Source: Bacillota bacterium (GTDB taxonomy: Bacteria > Bacillota > Clostridia > Peptostreptococcales > Anaerovoracaceae). From it: a stretch of 64,000 bases of DNA. How positions within the stretch are numbered: position 1 is the first letter of the stretch; each line of letters starts with the position of its first letter. The stretch lies in NCBI GenBank assembly GCA_029239605.1, contig JARBUO010000020.1, positions 1-64,000 on the forward strand, in the 5' to 3' direction. Below, piece after piece: positions 17,211 to 27,466 of this stretch. A model generated the notes under the pieces. It saw only the letters and a list, made by a program, of their open reading frames with translations. It searched no databases and was not told the origin of the DNA. A program made the position numbers and the translations under genes.

Positions 17211-17286
17211 CGGATAACCTCCTGTTTATTTTCTCAGCATTATTGTTTCCCTTGATGCAAGTTTTATCCCGCACTTCCGATCACTT

Positions 17287-19746
17287 TTATCGCAGTAAAA
17301 GATCGTCAATCTTTTTCAAGCTTTCATAATCATAAGAGGTGATGCGTCCATCCTGTACATAATAGAGCTGCTCTCCAATATACAAAACACGTCTTGCATA
17401 GGGAATATCGTTCCCATAGAGGCCCGAGGGTTCTGACTTAAGTATCCCCTTTAGCGCAAGTTTTTTGCCAGCATAACTCATAATGACAGCTCCCTGCTGG
17501 TAGTCGGTTTTCTGATCCTCAAAATTCAAATATGCATCCATCGCTACCCTCTGTGCGGAGGAATCGACCATAAGCGCTTTATGATTATAAAATGCCTCCG
17601 ACCCGCTGCCCGCATCCCCAAGCACATAATTGGAGATTTCTTTCGGCCTACCCATATCTGATACGTCAAATAGTGAATACTTGATGCCACCCTGGCGGAC
17701 ACCTACAGCCACATCTTTTCCGCTGCTGTCCTTGCGGTAAATCTCATAAGTATCAGCGCCGATTCCAAGAAGCAAATCCTTGCCAACAGGATGGAGATAG
17801 CTGCTGAAACCCGGAATTTTCAGCTCTCCTGTTACAACGGGATTTTTAGGGTCTGAAAGATCAAAGACAAAGAGCGGATCAATGGTTCTGAAGGTTACTA
17901 TATAACCTTTGTCTCCCATAAATCGAACCGAGTAGATGGTTTCACCTTTTGCCAGTCCCGTCACAGCTCCCATCTCATTCAAGGATTGATCCAGCACATA
18001 TAATGCGTTTTCATTGCCCCAGGTGGTGGTGGCAACGCGAAGGTTACCTCCATATTCATCCATTGCAAATTGGTTGATCAGGTGACCCTTTACTTCTCCA
18101 GATCCTGCATATCCGACCTTCATACCAGCAAGCTCAAATTTAATAATGGTACTCTTGTCATTAGCTCCGTCAGATGCGAGGTACAGTGAGGAATCATTCA
18201 TATACATTGTCATACCGTAAGCAGTGATTGCTTCAACCTCAGTTTTCTCCTGATTGCTTACATTGATGGCGGATATGATCAAATACCCATCAGCAGGACG
18301 TCTGGGCATAATCATAATATCGTCAAGCTGCATCTGAACCTGCTTTGCCCCGAGCACAGTATCCCGCATCATAGGCAATACAACATCTCCTGACGAGTAT
18401 AAATTGGTCACAAGATAGATGATGTCACCGTTCTTCCGACTGGACTGATAAGAGCCCTCCATTTCGTGCCCCTTTAAATACTTCGGTCTTGCAGGATCGG
18501 AGATATCATAAACATCTACAAAGCTGTAATTCTTAATAGAATAATAGGGCGGCATAATTCCAATGGATCTGTCAACTGCGATTTGCATTGGCTCAGAAGC
18601 TGCTTTTGACACTTCTGTAATTTGCTCTGGTTCAGCAGCTTGCTCCGCTGGTGTTTCCATGGCTTCCGTTACTTCGACTTCCCTCTTGTTGTAAAGAAGA
18701 TCACCATTTTCAGATCTGGTTCCCAGTATTGCCAGCTTATTGCCGTCTACATAGATTTCACTGACATTTTTATCTGTTGAAAGTTTAATTGAGGTTTTAT
18801 CCTCAAGCTTTCCCTGATCAGTTTTAACAATACGAACCACGTTGTTTCCGCCGATATAAAGATAGTTTCCGTCCGTTTTAACAACATCTGCCTCATCGAT
18901 GCCTTCCACCTGAACATTGGTTTCAGAATAGCCGCGGTTTGATCCTCCGGCAGAGTCAGGAGCTGCAGAGGAATCTGCACTGGGCGCAGCAGCAGTCTCA
19001 TGCTCTTCAGAGGCGATCCCGTTCTGAACCGAACTATCACCCGATTCTTGACCAGTCATCGTTGCTTCCTTTTGGACTCCCGCTTTTTCATCAACGGAAA
19101 ACCCGTACAAGATATTTCCTGACAATGCTTTTTTTAGCTCTGACATCGTTCCAGCTTTCACTACTTTTCCGATCTTTTCTTCAACTTGCTTCATCAATTC
19201 AGTTTGTGTCTTTAGGTTGACTGTCTGGTCAGAAACTGCTATGACTCTGTTGTAATAGGAAACTTTTTTGCCCAGTACCTGCTCACAGATCACTCTCAGA
19301 GGAACCATGGTACGCCCTTCCATAATCATGGAATTGGTGTCGATTGAAAATTCTTCCCTTTCCCCAAGGCCTTCAACGATATATTTCTTCTGATCAATTG
19401 GAAAATAGAACTGCTTTCCATCATATTTCAGGATCGCTTTCCGCTGGTTTTGATCATAACTCACCTCCGCCCCAAAGAACTCCGAAACTGCTCGGAGGGG
19501 CAGCATCGTCTTTCCCTTCACGACAGTGGCACTGATATCAGGGTTGGCCGAATCCAGCATATGGATGGTTCCATTCGAAAGAATTAAAGGGCTTCCTGTA
19601 TAAAGATAGATGGTTCCGTGTTCAGACTCTGTCTCATCTGAAGCAGTAGCCAGAATGCTGCCAGATAACAGGAATAAGGCTACGAGTACGCCGCAGATTA
19701 TTGTTTTTGTACGCATTGAAGTTTTCTCCTCTCTATGAGTCATCAT
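17287..19746 (-). CDS. secreted beta-propeller domain protein with N-terminal copper amine oxidase-like stalk domain
   Basis: Signal peptide; KTMLPLRAVSEFFGAEVSYD and RTMVPLRVICEQVLGKKV repeats; C-terminal propeller (VEGIDEADVVKTDGNYLYI); likely start about 19716. Confidence 0.85.
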   Translation of the reverse strand: MMTHREEKTSMRTKTIICGVLVALFLLSGSILATASDETESEHGTIYLYTGSPLILSNGTIHMLDSANPDISATVVKGKTMLPLRAVSEFFGAEVSYDQNQRKAILKYDGKQFYFPIDQKKYIVEGLGEREEFSIDTNSMIMEGRTMVPLRVICEQVLGKKVSYYNRVIAVSDQTVNLKTQTELMKQVEEKIGKVVKAGTMSELKKALSGNILYGFSVDEKAGVQKEATMTGQESGDSSVQNGIASEEHETAAAPSADSSAAPDSAGGSNRGYSETNVQVEGIDEADVVKTDGNYLYIGGNNVVRIVKTDQGKLEDKTSIKLSTDKNVSEIYVDGNKLAILGTRSENGDLLYNKREVEVTEAMETPAEQAAEPEQITEVSKAASEPMQIAVDRSIGIMPPYYSIKNYSFVDVYDISDPARPKYLKGHEMEGSYQSSRKNGDIIYLVTNLYSSGDVVLPMMRDTVLGAKQVQMQLDDIMIMPRRPADGYLIISAINVSNQEKTEVEAITAYGMTMYMNDSSLYLASDGANDKSTIIKFELAGMKVGYAGSGEVKGHLINQFAMDEYGGNLRVATTTWGNENALYVLDQSLNEMGAVTGLAKGETIYSVRFMGDKGYIVTFRTIDPLFVFDLSDPKNPVVTGELKIPGFSSYLHPVGKDLLLGIGADTYEIYRKDSSGKDVAVGVRQGGIKYSLFDVSDMGRPKEISNYVLGDAGSGSEAFYNHKALMVDSSAQRVAMDAYLNFEDQKTDYQQGAVIMSYAGKKLALKGILKSEPSGLYGNDIPYARRVLYIGEQLYYVQDGRITSYDYESLKKIDDLLLR

Positions 19747-19853
19747 TACTTCCGGCGGTTAGTTAATTATTCATTTGACGTAATATCTTTCCATATTGTT
19801 CCTTCTATTTTTTGAGGTTCTATATACGCAACTTTTACCGATTTTCTGAAATG

Positions 19854-19885
19854 AAAAAACCCCAAAAGAAGCTTTCTTTTGGGGT
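19854..19885 (-). terminator. rho-independent terminator
   Basis: ACCCCAAAAGAAAGCTTCTTTTGGGGTTTTTT on minus strand. Confidence 0.85.
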
Positions 19886-19907
19886 GTCTTATCAAGCAGA
19901 TCATGGT

Positions 19908-21269
19908 TTATTCACTAATCTCTTCAAGTGATTTTCCCATAGTCTCTTTGCCGAACAGTGCAACCACAACTGCCACTGCGGCAAATACGGCAGTCAGTAA
20001 GATAAAGACATAGCTATAACCGGTTTCCTCCCCGTAGGTATTGTAAAGCACAGGAACGATAAGAGGTGCAACGAAAGCACCGATTCTTCCAAAAGCAGCC
20101 GCCCATCCGGAACCGCTTGCCCTTGCTACGGTAGGGTAAACTTCGGGAGTATAAGCGTATACACATCCCCAGGCCCCCAGACTGAAGAAGTAAAGCAGAC
20201 AACCGTAGAAAAGCACCTGACTGGTTGAATCCGCATGACCGAATAACCATGCAGCCAAGGCTGTACCTGCAAAATAAATGGTAAGTACCGATTTCCTGCC
20301 AATTCGTTCAACCAGGTATGCTGCGCTGAAATATCCCGGAAGCTGCGCCAGACTCATAATCAATGTGAATTCGAAGCTTTTGACGAGATTGAAACCCTGC
20401 GCAACCAATAGGGACGGCGTCCACAAAACAAATCCATAATAACCAAAATTGATTCCAATCCAAATGGTCCATAAAACCAAAGTGCTTCGAATGTATTTTT
20501 TTGACCATAATTCAACCAGAGACAGTCGTTTTTTTGACTCTTTACTATTTGTAGCTTTCTCTTTCTGATTTCTATATGATTCAAAACCAGCTTCTTTTTC
20601 CATGACAGCAACAAGACGGTCTGCATCCGCACCCTTTCCCGCTTTTTCAAGATAACGCGGGGACTCAGGTACTGCCTTCCTCAGAAATGCAGCAAAGAGA
20701 GCCGGTACTGCACCCACCCAGAAAGCTGCACGCCATCCGTAAACAGGGATCATCAAATAAGCTACCAGGGATGCCAGAATCCAGCCCCATGCCCAGAAAC
20801 TCTCCAGTAATATAACATTGCGTCCGCGTATCTTCTTCGGAGAGTATTCGCTGATCAAAGTTGATGCTGCAGGCAGCTCTCCACCCAAACCGAAGCCTGT
20901 ACAAAATCTTAGAACAAGCAGCATGGGATAATTTGCAGCGAATCCAGATAAGCCGCTGGCCACGCCAAATATAACCAAGGTCCACATGACTACGGTTTTC
21001 CTCCCCCACCGGTCAGCTGCCATGCCGGACATTGCGGCACCCAGAATCATTCCAAGCATTCCAGAGCTTCCCAGCAAGCCGATTTGTGCCGTTGTAAGGT
21101 TCCAGTCCGTTCCGATTGCAGCCATTACTCCGGAAACCATTCCCTGATCCATGGCGTCAAACATCCATCCGATTCCAGCGAGCCACAATATTTTTCTCAA
21201 CATCGGTGTTGAAGGTAGCCGATCAATACGATTTGCAATTTGATACATTTCATACTCTCCTTTTGCCAT
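19908..21269 (-). CDS. MFS transporter (sugar/aromatic acid porter type)
   Basis: 12-TM; GMAADRWGRKTVVM, RFCTGFGLGGELPAASTLISEYSPKKIRGR. Confidence 0.9.
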   Translation of the reverse strand: MAKGEYEMYQIANRIDRLPSTPMLRKILWLAGIGWMFDAMDQGMVSGVMAAIGTDWNLTTAQIGLLGSSGMLGMILGAAMSGMAADRWGRKTVVMWTLVIFGVASGLSGFAANYPMLLVLRFCTGFGLGGELPAASTLISEYSPKKIRGRNVILLESFWAWGWILASLVAYLMIPVYGWRAAFWVGAVPALFAAFLRKAVPESPRYLEKAGKGADADRLVAVMEKEAGFESYRNQKEKATNSKESKKRLSLVELWSKKYIRSTLVLWTIWIGINFGYYGFVLWTPSLLVAQGFNLVKSFEFTLIMSLAQLPGYFSAAYLVERIGRKSVLTIYFAGTALAAWLFGHADSTSQVLFYGCLLYFFSLGAWGCVYAYTPEVYPTVARASGSGWAAAFGRIGAFVAPLIVPVLYNTYGEETGYSYVFILLTAVFAAVAVVVALFGKETMGKSLEEISE

Positions 21270-21434
21270 TTCTTTTCTTTCGATTTTTTGACAGCGTTTT
21301 ATCCATATATATCACATAACGTTTACTTATGTATATACTGCTGTCTTGTCAGCTTAATCAGTCTACCATATTAATATGAAACAATCAAGCAAATATTATT
21401 ACCACGGCCTGATCTTGAAGAGCCATCTGAAACA

Positions 21435-21462
21435 AAGACAGCAGCCAAAAGGCTGCTGTCTT
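21435..21462. terminator. rho-independent terminator
   Basis: AAGACAGCAGCC-AAAA-GGCTGCTGTCTT. Confidence 0.75.
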
Positions 21463-21530
21463 AAAAAGTTATTGCTTTTAATCAAGTACTGTGAAAAAGT
21501 TATTATTTCTATTCAAGTATTGTGAAATCC

Positions 21531-23024
21531 TTATTTATTATCCACAGTTTCTCCTGCTGGAATTGTGAAATCGCATTCATCCAGAGGAACAACCTTTGTT
21601 TTATGCTTCCATTTATACCAGAAGTATAGGCCAGGAATGATTACGATCAGACAATAGTTGGTAATGAAATCAAACCAAGTGAATGCGCCTTCCTCAAATA
21701 CCCAAACATTGGCTCCAAAGATAACGATGGTAATGGAAACCATAGCAAAGATCGGTGCAAATGGATAGAACAAAGCTTTGTATTTCAGCTCATCAAGGCT
21801 GTGTCCCTGTTTTACCCAAGCTTTTCTGAATCTGTAGTGGCAAATTGCAATTCCCAGCCAGATCATGAACCCGGAAAGACCGGATGCGTTATAGAAGATG
21901 TAATAAGCTTTTCCTTCACCAATCAGAGAAGCAAAGAAAGCAAGCGCTCCAATCAGACCAGTTGCCCATACAGCATATACCGGTACACCTTTTTTATTAA
22001 CCTTTGAGAAGAATTTCGGAGCATTTCCTCTCAATGCCATTGCATGAAGCATTCTGGATGAGGTATAAAGTCCGGAGTTACCGCAGGAAAGAACGGAGGT
22101 AAGAATTACTGCGTTCAGAACAGAAGCTGCTGCAGCAAAACCTGCGTTTTTAAATACGATTACCATTGGAGATGCCGCAATATTATCAATGCCTCCGCCC
22201 AGCAGCTGGGGATCTGTGAAGGATACGAGAGTACCCACTACGAAAATGGAGCCTATGTAAAATAACAGAATTCTCCAGAAAACGCTCTTGATCGCCTTCG
22301 GTACATTCTTTTCAGGATTCTTAGCTTCAGCAGCAGCAAGACCAACGATTTCTGTTCCCTGGAAGGAGAATCCTGCAACCAGGAATACCATCATCATGGC
22401 AGCAAATCCGCCTACAAACGGTGCTTTTCGTCCATCACCAGCATCTAACGTCCAGTTCTGGAAGCCCATTGAATGTCCGTTCATGATTCCAACGATCATC
22501 AAAACACCTACGATCAGGAAGATTGCAATTGTTACGACCTTGATTCCTGCAAACCAGTATTCTGCTTCAGCAAAAGATCTTGCTGAAATCAGGTTGAGTG
22601 CCATTAACAGTGTGAAAGATATAATAGCAACAACGGTTACAGGTATATCCGGCAACCAGAATTTAACGATCAGTCCGGCAGCAACAAATTCCGCCGCAAC
22701 TGTAATTGACCAGGAAAACCAGTAGTTCCAGCCTACTGCAAAACCAAAAGCAGGGTCAATAAATCTGTTTGCATAAGCTTCGAAAGAGCCTACGAGTGGA
22801 AGTTGGGTCGCCATTTCTCCAAGTGAAGTCATCATAAAAAATACTATAAGGCCCATGAGACCAAAGGCAACCATGGCACCGCCAGGACCTGCGCTGGAAA
22901 TCGCACTCCCGCTGGCAAACCATAAACCCGTTCCAATTGCTCCGCCGATTGCGATCATGCTAAGCTGTCTGGATCCAATACCACGATGTAATTTGGTATC
23001 TTCGCCGTGTTTTTCAGTACCCAT
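21531..23024 (-). CDS. amino acid permease (APC superfamily, LysP-like)
   Basis: LHRGIGSRQLSMIAIGGAIGTGLWFASG..., GFSFQGTEIVGLAAAEAKNPEKNVPKAIKSVFWRI. Confidence 0.9.
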   Translation of the reverse strand: MGTEKHGEDTKLHRGIGSRQLSMIAIGGAIGTGLWFASGSAISSAGPGGAMVAFGLMGLIVFFMMTSLGEMATQLPLVGSFEAYANRFIDPAFGFAVGWNYWFSWSITVAAEFVAAGLIVKFWLPDIPVTVVAIISFTLLMALNLISARSFAEAEYWFAGIKVVTIAIFLIVGVLMIVGIMNGHSMGFQNWTLDAGDGRKAPFVGGFAAMMMVFLVAGFSFQGTEIVGLAAAEAKNPEKNVPKAIKSVFWRILLFYIGSIFVVGTLVSFTDPQLLGGGIDNIAASPMVIVFKNAGFAAAASVLNAVILTSVLSCGNSGLYTSSRMLHAMALRGNAPKFFSKVNKKGVPVYAVWATGLIGALAFFASLIGEGKAYYIFYNASGLSGFMIWLGIAICHYRFRKAWVKQGHSLDELKYKALFYPFAPIFAMVSITIVIFGANVWVFEEGAFTWFDFITNYCLIVIIPGLYFWYKWKHKTKVVPLDECDFTIPAGETVDNK

Positions 23025-23499
23025 AAATTATCTCTCCTTACCCTAAATAAATACGAAATAAATTCTCACTGTAACGCTGTTGACCAAAATTTCTATATAT
23101 CATTTCGCTTCGAGAAAATGACTTTTTCGGTAATATATCATTTTGCTGCTCAGTCAACCGCTCGTGCATAGATCTGAAAGTAAATTCAAATCGTCGGCAC
23201 GAAATCTGATGGTGCTCCTTTCGAAATATTGCCAATCCGATATCTCGCTACGCTTTATCACCCCCATACCGGTTACAATACTCAGAAAAATCTGAATCTT
23301 TAAGTTGTGAGAATTTTCTAAAGCATTCGATAACCAATTCGATTATAGCACTATAAACAGAAAAATCAATAAAAACTAGTTTTAGCCAATAATTGTGCTC
23401 ATTTATTTGCACATCAGATTGGAGGAAATCGCGAAATGGTTTACAATTACACAGCTTTACCTTATACTATTCTTATATATCCCGATTGGAGGACAAGCT

Positions 23500-24039
23500 T
23501 TGAAGGAAAGAAAGATTCAAATTTCATCCATTTTAAGCCGCACAGATTATAATGCGCTTCGAAATTACTTTATGTATCAGAAAAAACCTACTAGAACAAG
23601 GTTCATTGTTTTCACCCTGCTTTGTTCTTTTCTTTTGCTTATAATCAGCGGCACAGCATTTGCGATGCCCTTTTTCAAGCCCTTAGGACTTCTGGGAATC
23701 GTAATTGTTACGCTAGTCTATTGTTGGATCAGTTTTGAAGTTCGCAAGCTGGAGCAAAATGTAAAAGATATGATTCATAAAACACAGGAATTAACCCTGG
23801 ACGATTCTGGGCTAACTGCAAAATGGACTGCTTCAGGAAACGCTGTGCATTATGAATGGAATGCCTTTGAAACTGCTGTCGAAACAGATCCTTATTTCTT
23901 TCTTTTTCTTGAAAGGGACTACGCTCTTATTCTGCCTAAAATCGAGCTTAAGGATCGACTGATCACGGAGATCAGAGAAATGATTTCAACGCACGTAAAA
24001 TTGGTTTCTGAACTGTCTGGTTTTAAAGCTGATATTTAA
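23500..24039 (+). CDS. YcxB-like family protein
   Basis: TTG start at 23500 behind GGAGGA; two TM segments then LTLDDSGLTAKWTASGNAVHYEWNAFETAVETDPYFFLFLERDYALILPK. Confidence 0.65.
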   Translation: MKERKIQISSILSRTDYNALRNYFMYQKKPTRTRFIVFTLLCSFLLLIISGTAFAMPFFKPLGLLGIVIVTLVYCWISFEVRKLEQNVKDMIHKTQELTLDDSGLTAKWTASGNAVHYEWNAFETAVETDPYFFLFLERDYALILPKIELKDRLITEIREMISTHVKLVSELSGFKADI

Positions 24040-24094
24040 GTTCAGGATAAAATGAAATTACAGCACCCATAGGATGAAAGATATAATCAAAACG

Positions 24095-24127
24095 AAAAGT
24101 GCTGCTCATAATCTGAGCAGCACTTTT
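24095..24127. terminator. rho-independent terminator, probably bidirectional
   Basis: AAAAGTGCTGCTCA...TGAGCAGCACTTTT between convergent genes. Confidence 0.85.
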
Positions 24128-24165
24128 ATTATGCATTTAATATAAATTTAAAGTTTATATTACTT

Positions 24166-25647
24166 TTATTCCATTGTTCTTTCTGCCAGCTCTGCATCTA
24201 ATTTTCTTTGACGCATGCAAGCTTCGTATTCTTCATCCGTCATCTTCTCCATGGTAATACCGGTGATTCCGTAGAAGAGAGAAACGAATGGATTGATGAT
24301 ATTCAGGAAGCAGTATGGCAGATATTCAAGGGTTGGAACACCAAGGGTTGTAGCCTGGTACGTACCACATGTATTCCATGGTACCAGTGGTGACGTCAAT
24401 GTTCCGGAATCTTCCAATACACGGGAGAGGTTCTTGTTTTTTAACTTCCGGTCCTCATAAGCTTCCTTGTACATTCTGCCGGGAAGCACGATGGAAAGGT
24501 ATTGATCCGAGGCTGCAATGTTAACAATGATACAAGTTACGATGGTTATTCCAACAAGAGAACCAGTTCCTTTTGCAAATTTTAACAGATGCTCACAGAT
24601 GATCTTTAGCATATTAGTAGAGTCAAGAACTCCTCCGATACACATTGCGCAGAGGATCAGGCCAACTGTATAATACATACTTTTGAAGCCGCCTCTCGTA
24701 AGCAGGTCATCTACAAACTGGTTGCCTGTTTCAGAAACAAATCCATCATAGGAAGTAATTGTAAGCAGTTCACCTAAATTTGCCCCCTGGAAAGCAACAG
24801 CGCAGAGTACTCCTAAAAGAACGCCGGCAAAGAGTCCTGGAAGAGCTGGAACTTTAAAAACAACCATAGCAATTACAAGGAGTGGCGGAATGATTAAGAG
24901 CGGAGAAAGATTGAAGTTATCTCTCATTACGCTCATCAGGCTTTCAACCTGACTCATATCAACATTCTCTCCTCCATGGCCCAAACCGAGGACACCAAAT
25001 ATGATCAGTGAAATGATCAGAGATGGACCTGTTGTCAAAATCATATGTCTTACATGATCAAATAAATTCGACCCCGCCATAGCAGGTGCAAGATTTGTGG
25101 TATCGGACAACGGTGACATTTTATCTCCAAAATATGCTCCGGAAATAATTGCCCCAGCTGCCATAGGCATGGGGATTCCGAGACCGCTTCCGATTCCAAT
25201 CAGAGCAATACCAACGGTTCCAGCGGTTGTCCATGAGCTGCCGGTGGCAAGTGATACAATACAGCAAATCAAACAGGTAGCCACCAGATAGATTCCCGGG
25301 CTCATGATCATTAATCCATAATAAATTAATGCGGGAACGATACCGCCGGCAATCCATGTTCCGATTAGCATGCCGATACAAAGTAAGATTAGGATCGCCT
25401 GCATCGATCTTCCGATGTTGTTGATAATGCCTTTTTCAAGATAAGACCATTTGAACCCATTAAAATAAGCAATAATAGCAGCAAAGACAGCGGAAATGAT
25501 CAGAGCGATGTGTACATAGCCCCCTGTGACCAAAATCGTCCAAATTAAAGTCGCCATCAGCACCAGCATTACTAAAAGAATTTGCCACATTGGAATTCTT
25601 TTACCCATTATTTCCCTCCTTAGAAAATAAAAATGCCTCTTTCCCAT
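24166..25647 (-). CDS. nhaC: Na+/H+ antiporter NhaC family
   Basis: GSSWTTAGTVGIALIGIGSGLGIPMPMAAGAIISGAYFGDKMSPLSDTTNLAPAMAG. Confidence 0.9.
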   Translation of the reverse strand: MGKRHFYFLRREIMGKRIPMWQILLVMLVLMATLIWTILVTGGYVHIALIISAVFAAIIAYFNGFKWSYLEKGIINNIGRSMQAILILLCIGMLIGTWIAGGIVPALIYYGLMIMSPGIYLVATCLICCIVSLATGSSWTTAGTVGIALIGIGSGLGIPMPMAAGAIISGAYFGDKMSPLSDTTNLAPAMAGSNLFDHVRHMILTTGPSLIISLIIFGVLGLGHGGENVDMSQVESLMSVMRDNFNLSPLLIIPPLLVIAMVVFKVPALPGLFAGVLLGVLCAVAFQGANLGELLTITSYDGFVSETGNQFVDDLLTRGGFKSMYYTVGLILCAMCIGGVLDSTNMLKIICEHLLKFAKGTGSLVGITIVTCIIVNIAASDQYLSIVLPGRMYKEAYEDRKLKNKNLSRVLEDSGTLTSPLVPWNTCGTYQATTLGVPTLEYLPYCFLNIINPFVSLFYGITGITMEKMTDEEYEACMRQRKLDAELAERTME

Positions 25648-25942
25648 CAGAAAAATAATTTCGGAAGTTTATAAACGTGAGATAGTATACCCCGCAAAAA
25701 ATATGATGAATCCTTAATATATAGTTCTCCACATAAATAAAACTTGTCAAAATTACCCTTCATAATGGCTAAAAGGCTAACATTTGTTTACGTTTAAATT
25801 ATAAATAAAAACAACTTTATTGTCAACCAAAAGTAGCCAGTTAAGACCAGAGTTTTCTGAATATTTGTGAAAATTATAACAATTTCAAATGTCATAAAAA
25901 TGCCCCACTCAAACGCTAATTTTGAGCGAGGCACGTGAAGGA

Positions 25943-26143
25943 TTACAAATTCATTTCATTCTTTATTACTTGTTTTCCCAGTTCCGGCAACGCTTTTGAC
26001 GGAAGATTTCCATAATCTACATCATCATTAGGGCCTGCATTTTTTGAAACTTCCTGCTTTCCCAATTGAACGAGAGTCTTTGAAATTAGATTTCCCACAT
26101 CTCTTGACTTCATATTACCAAAATCAATATTATTATCTGTCAT
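25943..26143 (-). CDS. small protein with internally duplicated motif (D-[FY]-GN-hxS-x-LGKQ)
   Basis: MTDNNIDFGNMKSRDVGNLISKTLVQLGKQEVSKNAGPNDDVDYGNLPSKALPELGKQVIKNEMNL; RBS GGAGGTTTGT; followed by a hairpin at about 25900-25933. Confidence 0.65.
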   Translation of the reverse strand: MTDNNIDFGNMKSRDVGNLISKTLVQLGKQEVSKNAGPNDDVDYGNLPSKALPELGKQVIKNEMNL

Positions 26144-26262
26144 TTTTACAAACCTCCTTCCGTATTTTATTTTTTCCTGAATACCACGCGTTATGAAAGG
26201 ATTATTCACCCAAATTTAAAAGGAATAGAAACCGAAAAAAAGCAGATACTTTCATAAAGGAG

Positions 26263-26466
26263 GTGATTTTTACGAATAATTTTGAATCATTGGAACAAAA
26301 TAAAACCATTCGAGATAACTTTAAAAATATCCGGGACTTTACGGCATCCAATTTCCAGGTGGAAGCGGATCAAAAGGAGCTAAAAGAACAGCAGGATATG
26401 AAAAATCGTGCAGAAAGAGATAATTTTAAAAATATCGCAAATTTCACTGACACATTTAAGCAGTAA
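26263..26466 (+). CDS. small protein with internal repeat RDNFKNI[RA][DN]FT
   Basis: RDNFKNIRDFTASNFQ and RDNFKNIANFTDTFKQ; AAAGGAGGTG RBS; the start codon is unclear. Confidence 0.55.
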   Translation: MIFTNNFESLEQNKTIRDNFKNIRDFTASNFQVEADQKELKEQQDMKNRAERDNFKNIANFTDTFKQ

Positions 26467-26682
26467 TACCAGAATGAAACTGCTATTTATAAGCTGATAG
26501 TAATTTTATTTACTATAAATTAATAACTGAATAATAGGAACAGAAGCAGTTTTAACAGACTGCTTCTTGTTTTACTGCGAATAAACAACCCATTGCAGGG
26601 CAAAATGATTCTATGTAGATCGAAAAAATTTTATCAATAAAACAAATTACACTAAAAAGAAAGCAGTAAGGATGTGATAAAT

Positions 26683-26997
26683 ATGAATAGCTTTAAGGGG
26701 ATTACCTCTCATGAAATTTACGACGTTCATCAGCTACTAACACGAAAGACCGTTTCCGCCACAAAATCTTACTCCATGTCAAGATTGGTGAAAGACGAGG
26801 AGCTGAAATCGATACTTCAGCAAGACTACTCCTCCGCCAAGGAACAAATCAAAGAGTTGGAAAAGCTGCTTCAAATGTCGGCCAGATCTTCTTCTGCCAG
26901 TGGAAACAGCTTAAAATCAGTGCAAACCTCTGAACTGGCATCATCAGGAATGCTGAAAGAGGTAAAGGAAAAAGAAGTTCCGGTAAAACAAAACTAA
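26683..26997 (+). CDS. CotF-like (spore coat) small helical protein
   Basis: MNSFKGITSHEIYDVHQLLTRKTVSATKSYSMSRLVKDEELKSILQQDYSSAKEQIKELEKLL; next to a second CotF-like gene. Confidence 0.55.
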   Translation: MNSFKGITSHEIYDVHQLLTRKTVSATKSYSMSRLVKDEELKSILQQDYSSAKEQIKELEKLLQMSARSSSASGNSLKSVQTSELASSGMLKEVKEKEVPVKQN

Positions 26998-27058
26998 CGA
27001 TTATGATTCCGTCGTGAATATTCTTAAGGAACCAGACGGCTGAAAGGAGAAATATATT

Positions 27059-27349
27059 ATGAAAATTATTCAAAATCTCGCCGGTATGGGAGATATGAGT
27101 GAACAGATTATCGCAGCGGATTTTCTTCTGAATGCGAAAGCAACAGTCAGAGATTACGGCATCGCTCTATCTGAATCATCGTCTCCGGAAATGCGGCAAA
27201 TACTGCAAAAGCAGCTGGAATCAGCAATCAATTTGCAGGAGCGGATTCAAAAATACATGGAAACACGGAACTATTACCAAGTCTATACCCCCTCGGAATT
27301 GATCCATTCCAGCCGAAAAAGCAGCAATACATCAATGGGCCTGCAATAA
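27059..27349 (+). CDS. spore coat protein CotF-like
   Basis: QIIAADFLLNAKATVRDYGIALSESSSPEMRQILQKQLESAINLQERIQKYMETRNYY. Confidence 0.75.
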   Translation: MKIIQNLAGMGDMSEQIIAADFLLNAKATVRDYGIALSESSSPEMRQILQKQLESAINLQERIQKYMETRNYYQVYTPSELIHSSRKSSNTSMGLQ

Positions 27350-27466
27350 TTGGTGAACATCGTTGATAACATTGACTGCAATAATTCATGACCATTGTGT
27401 GACTTTGACTGCATCAATTCGTACTTTAAGAACCCACTTGCTTAAGTGGGTTTTATTTGTATCCTT

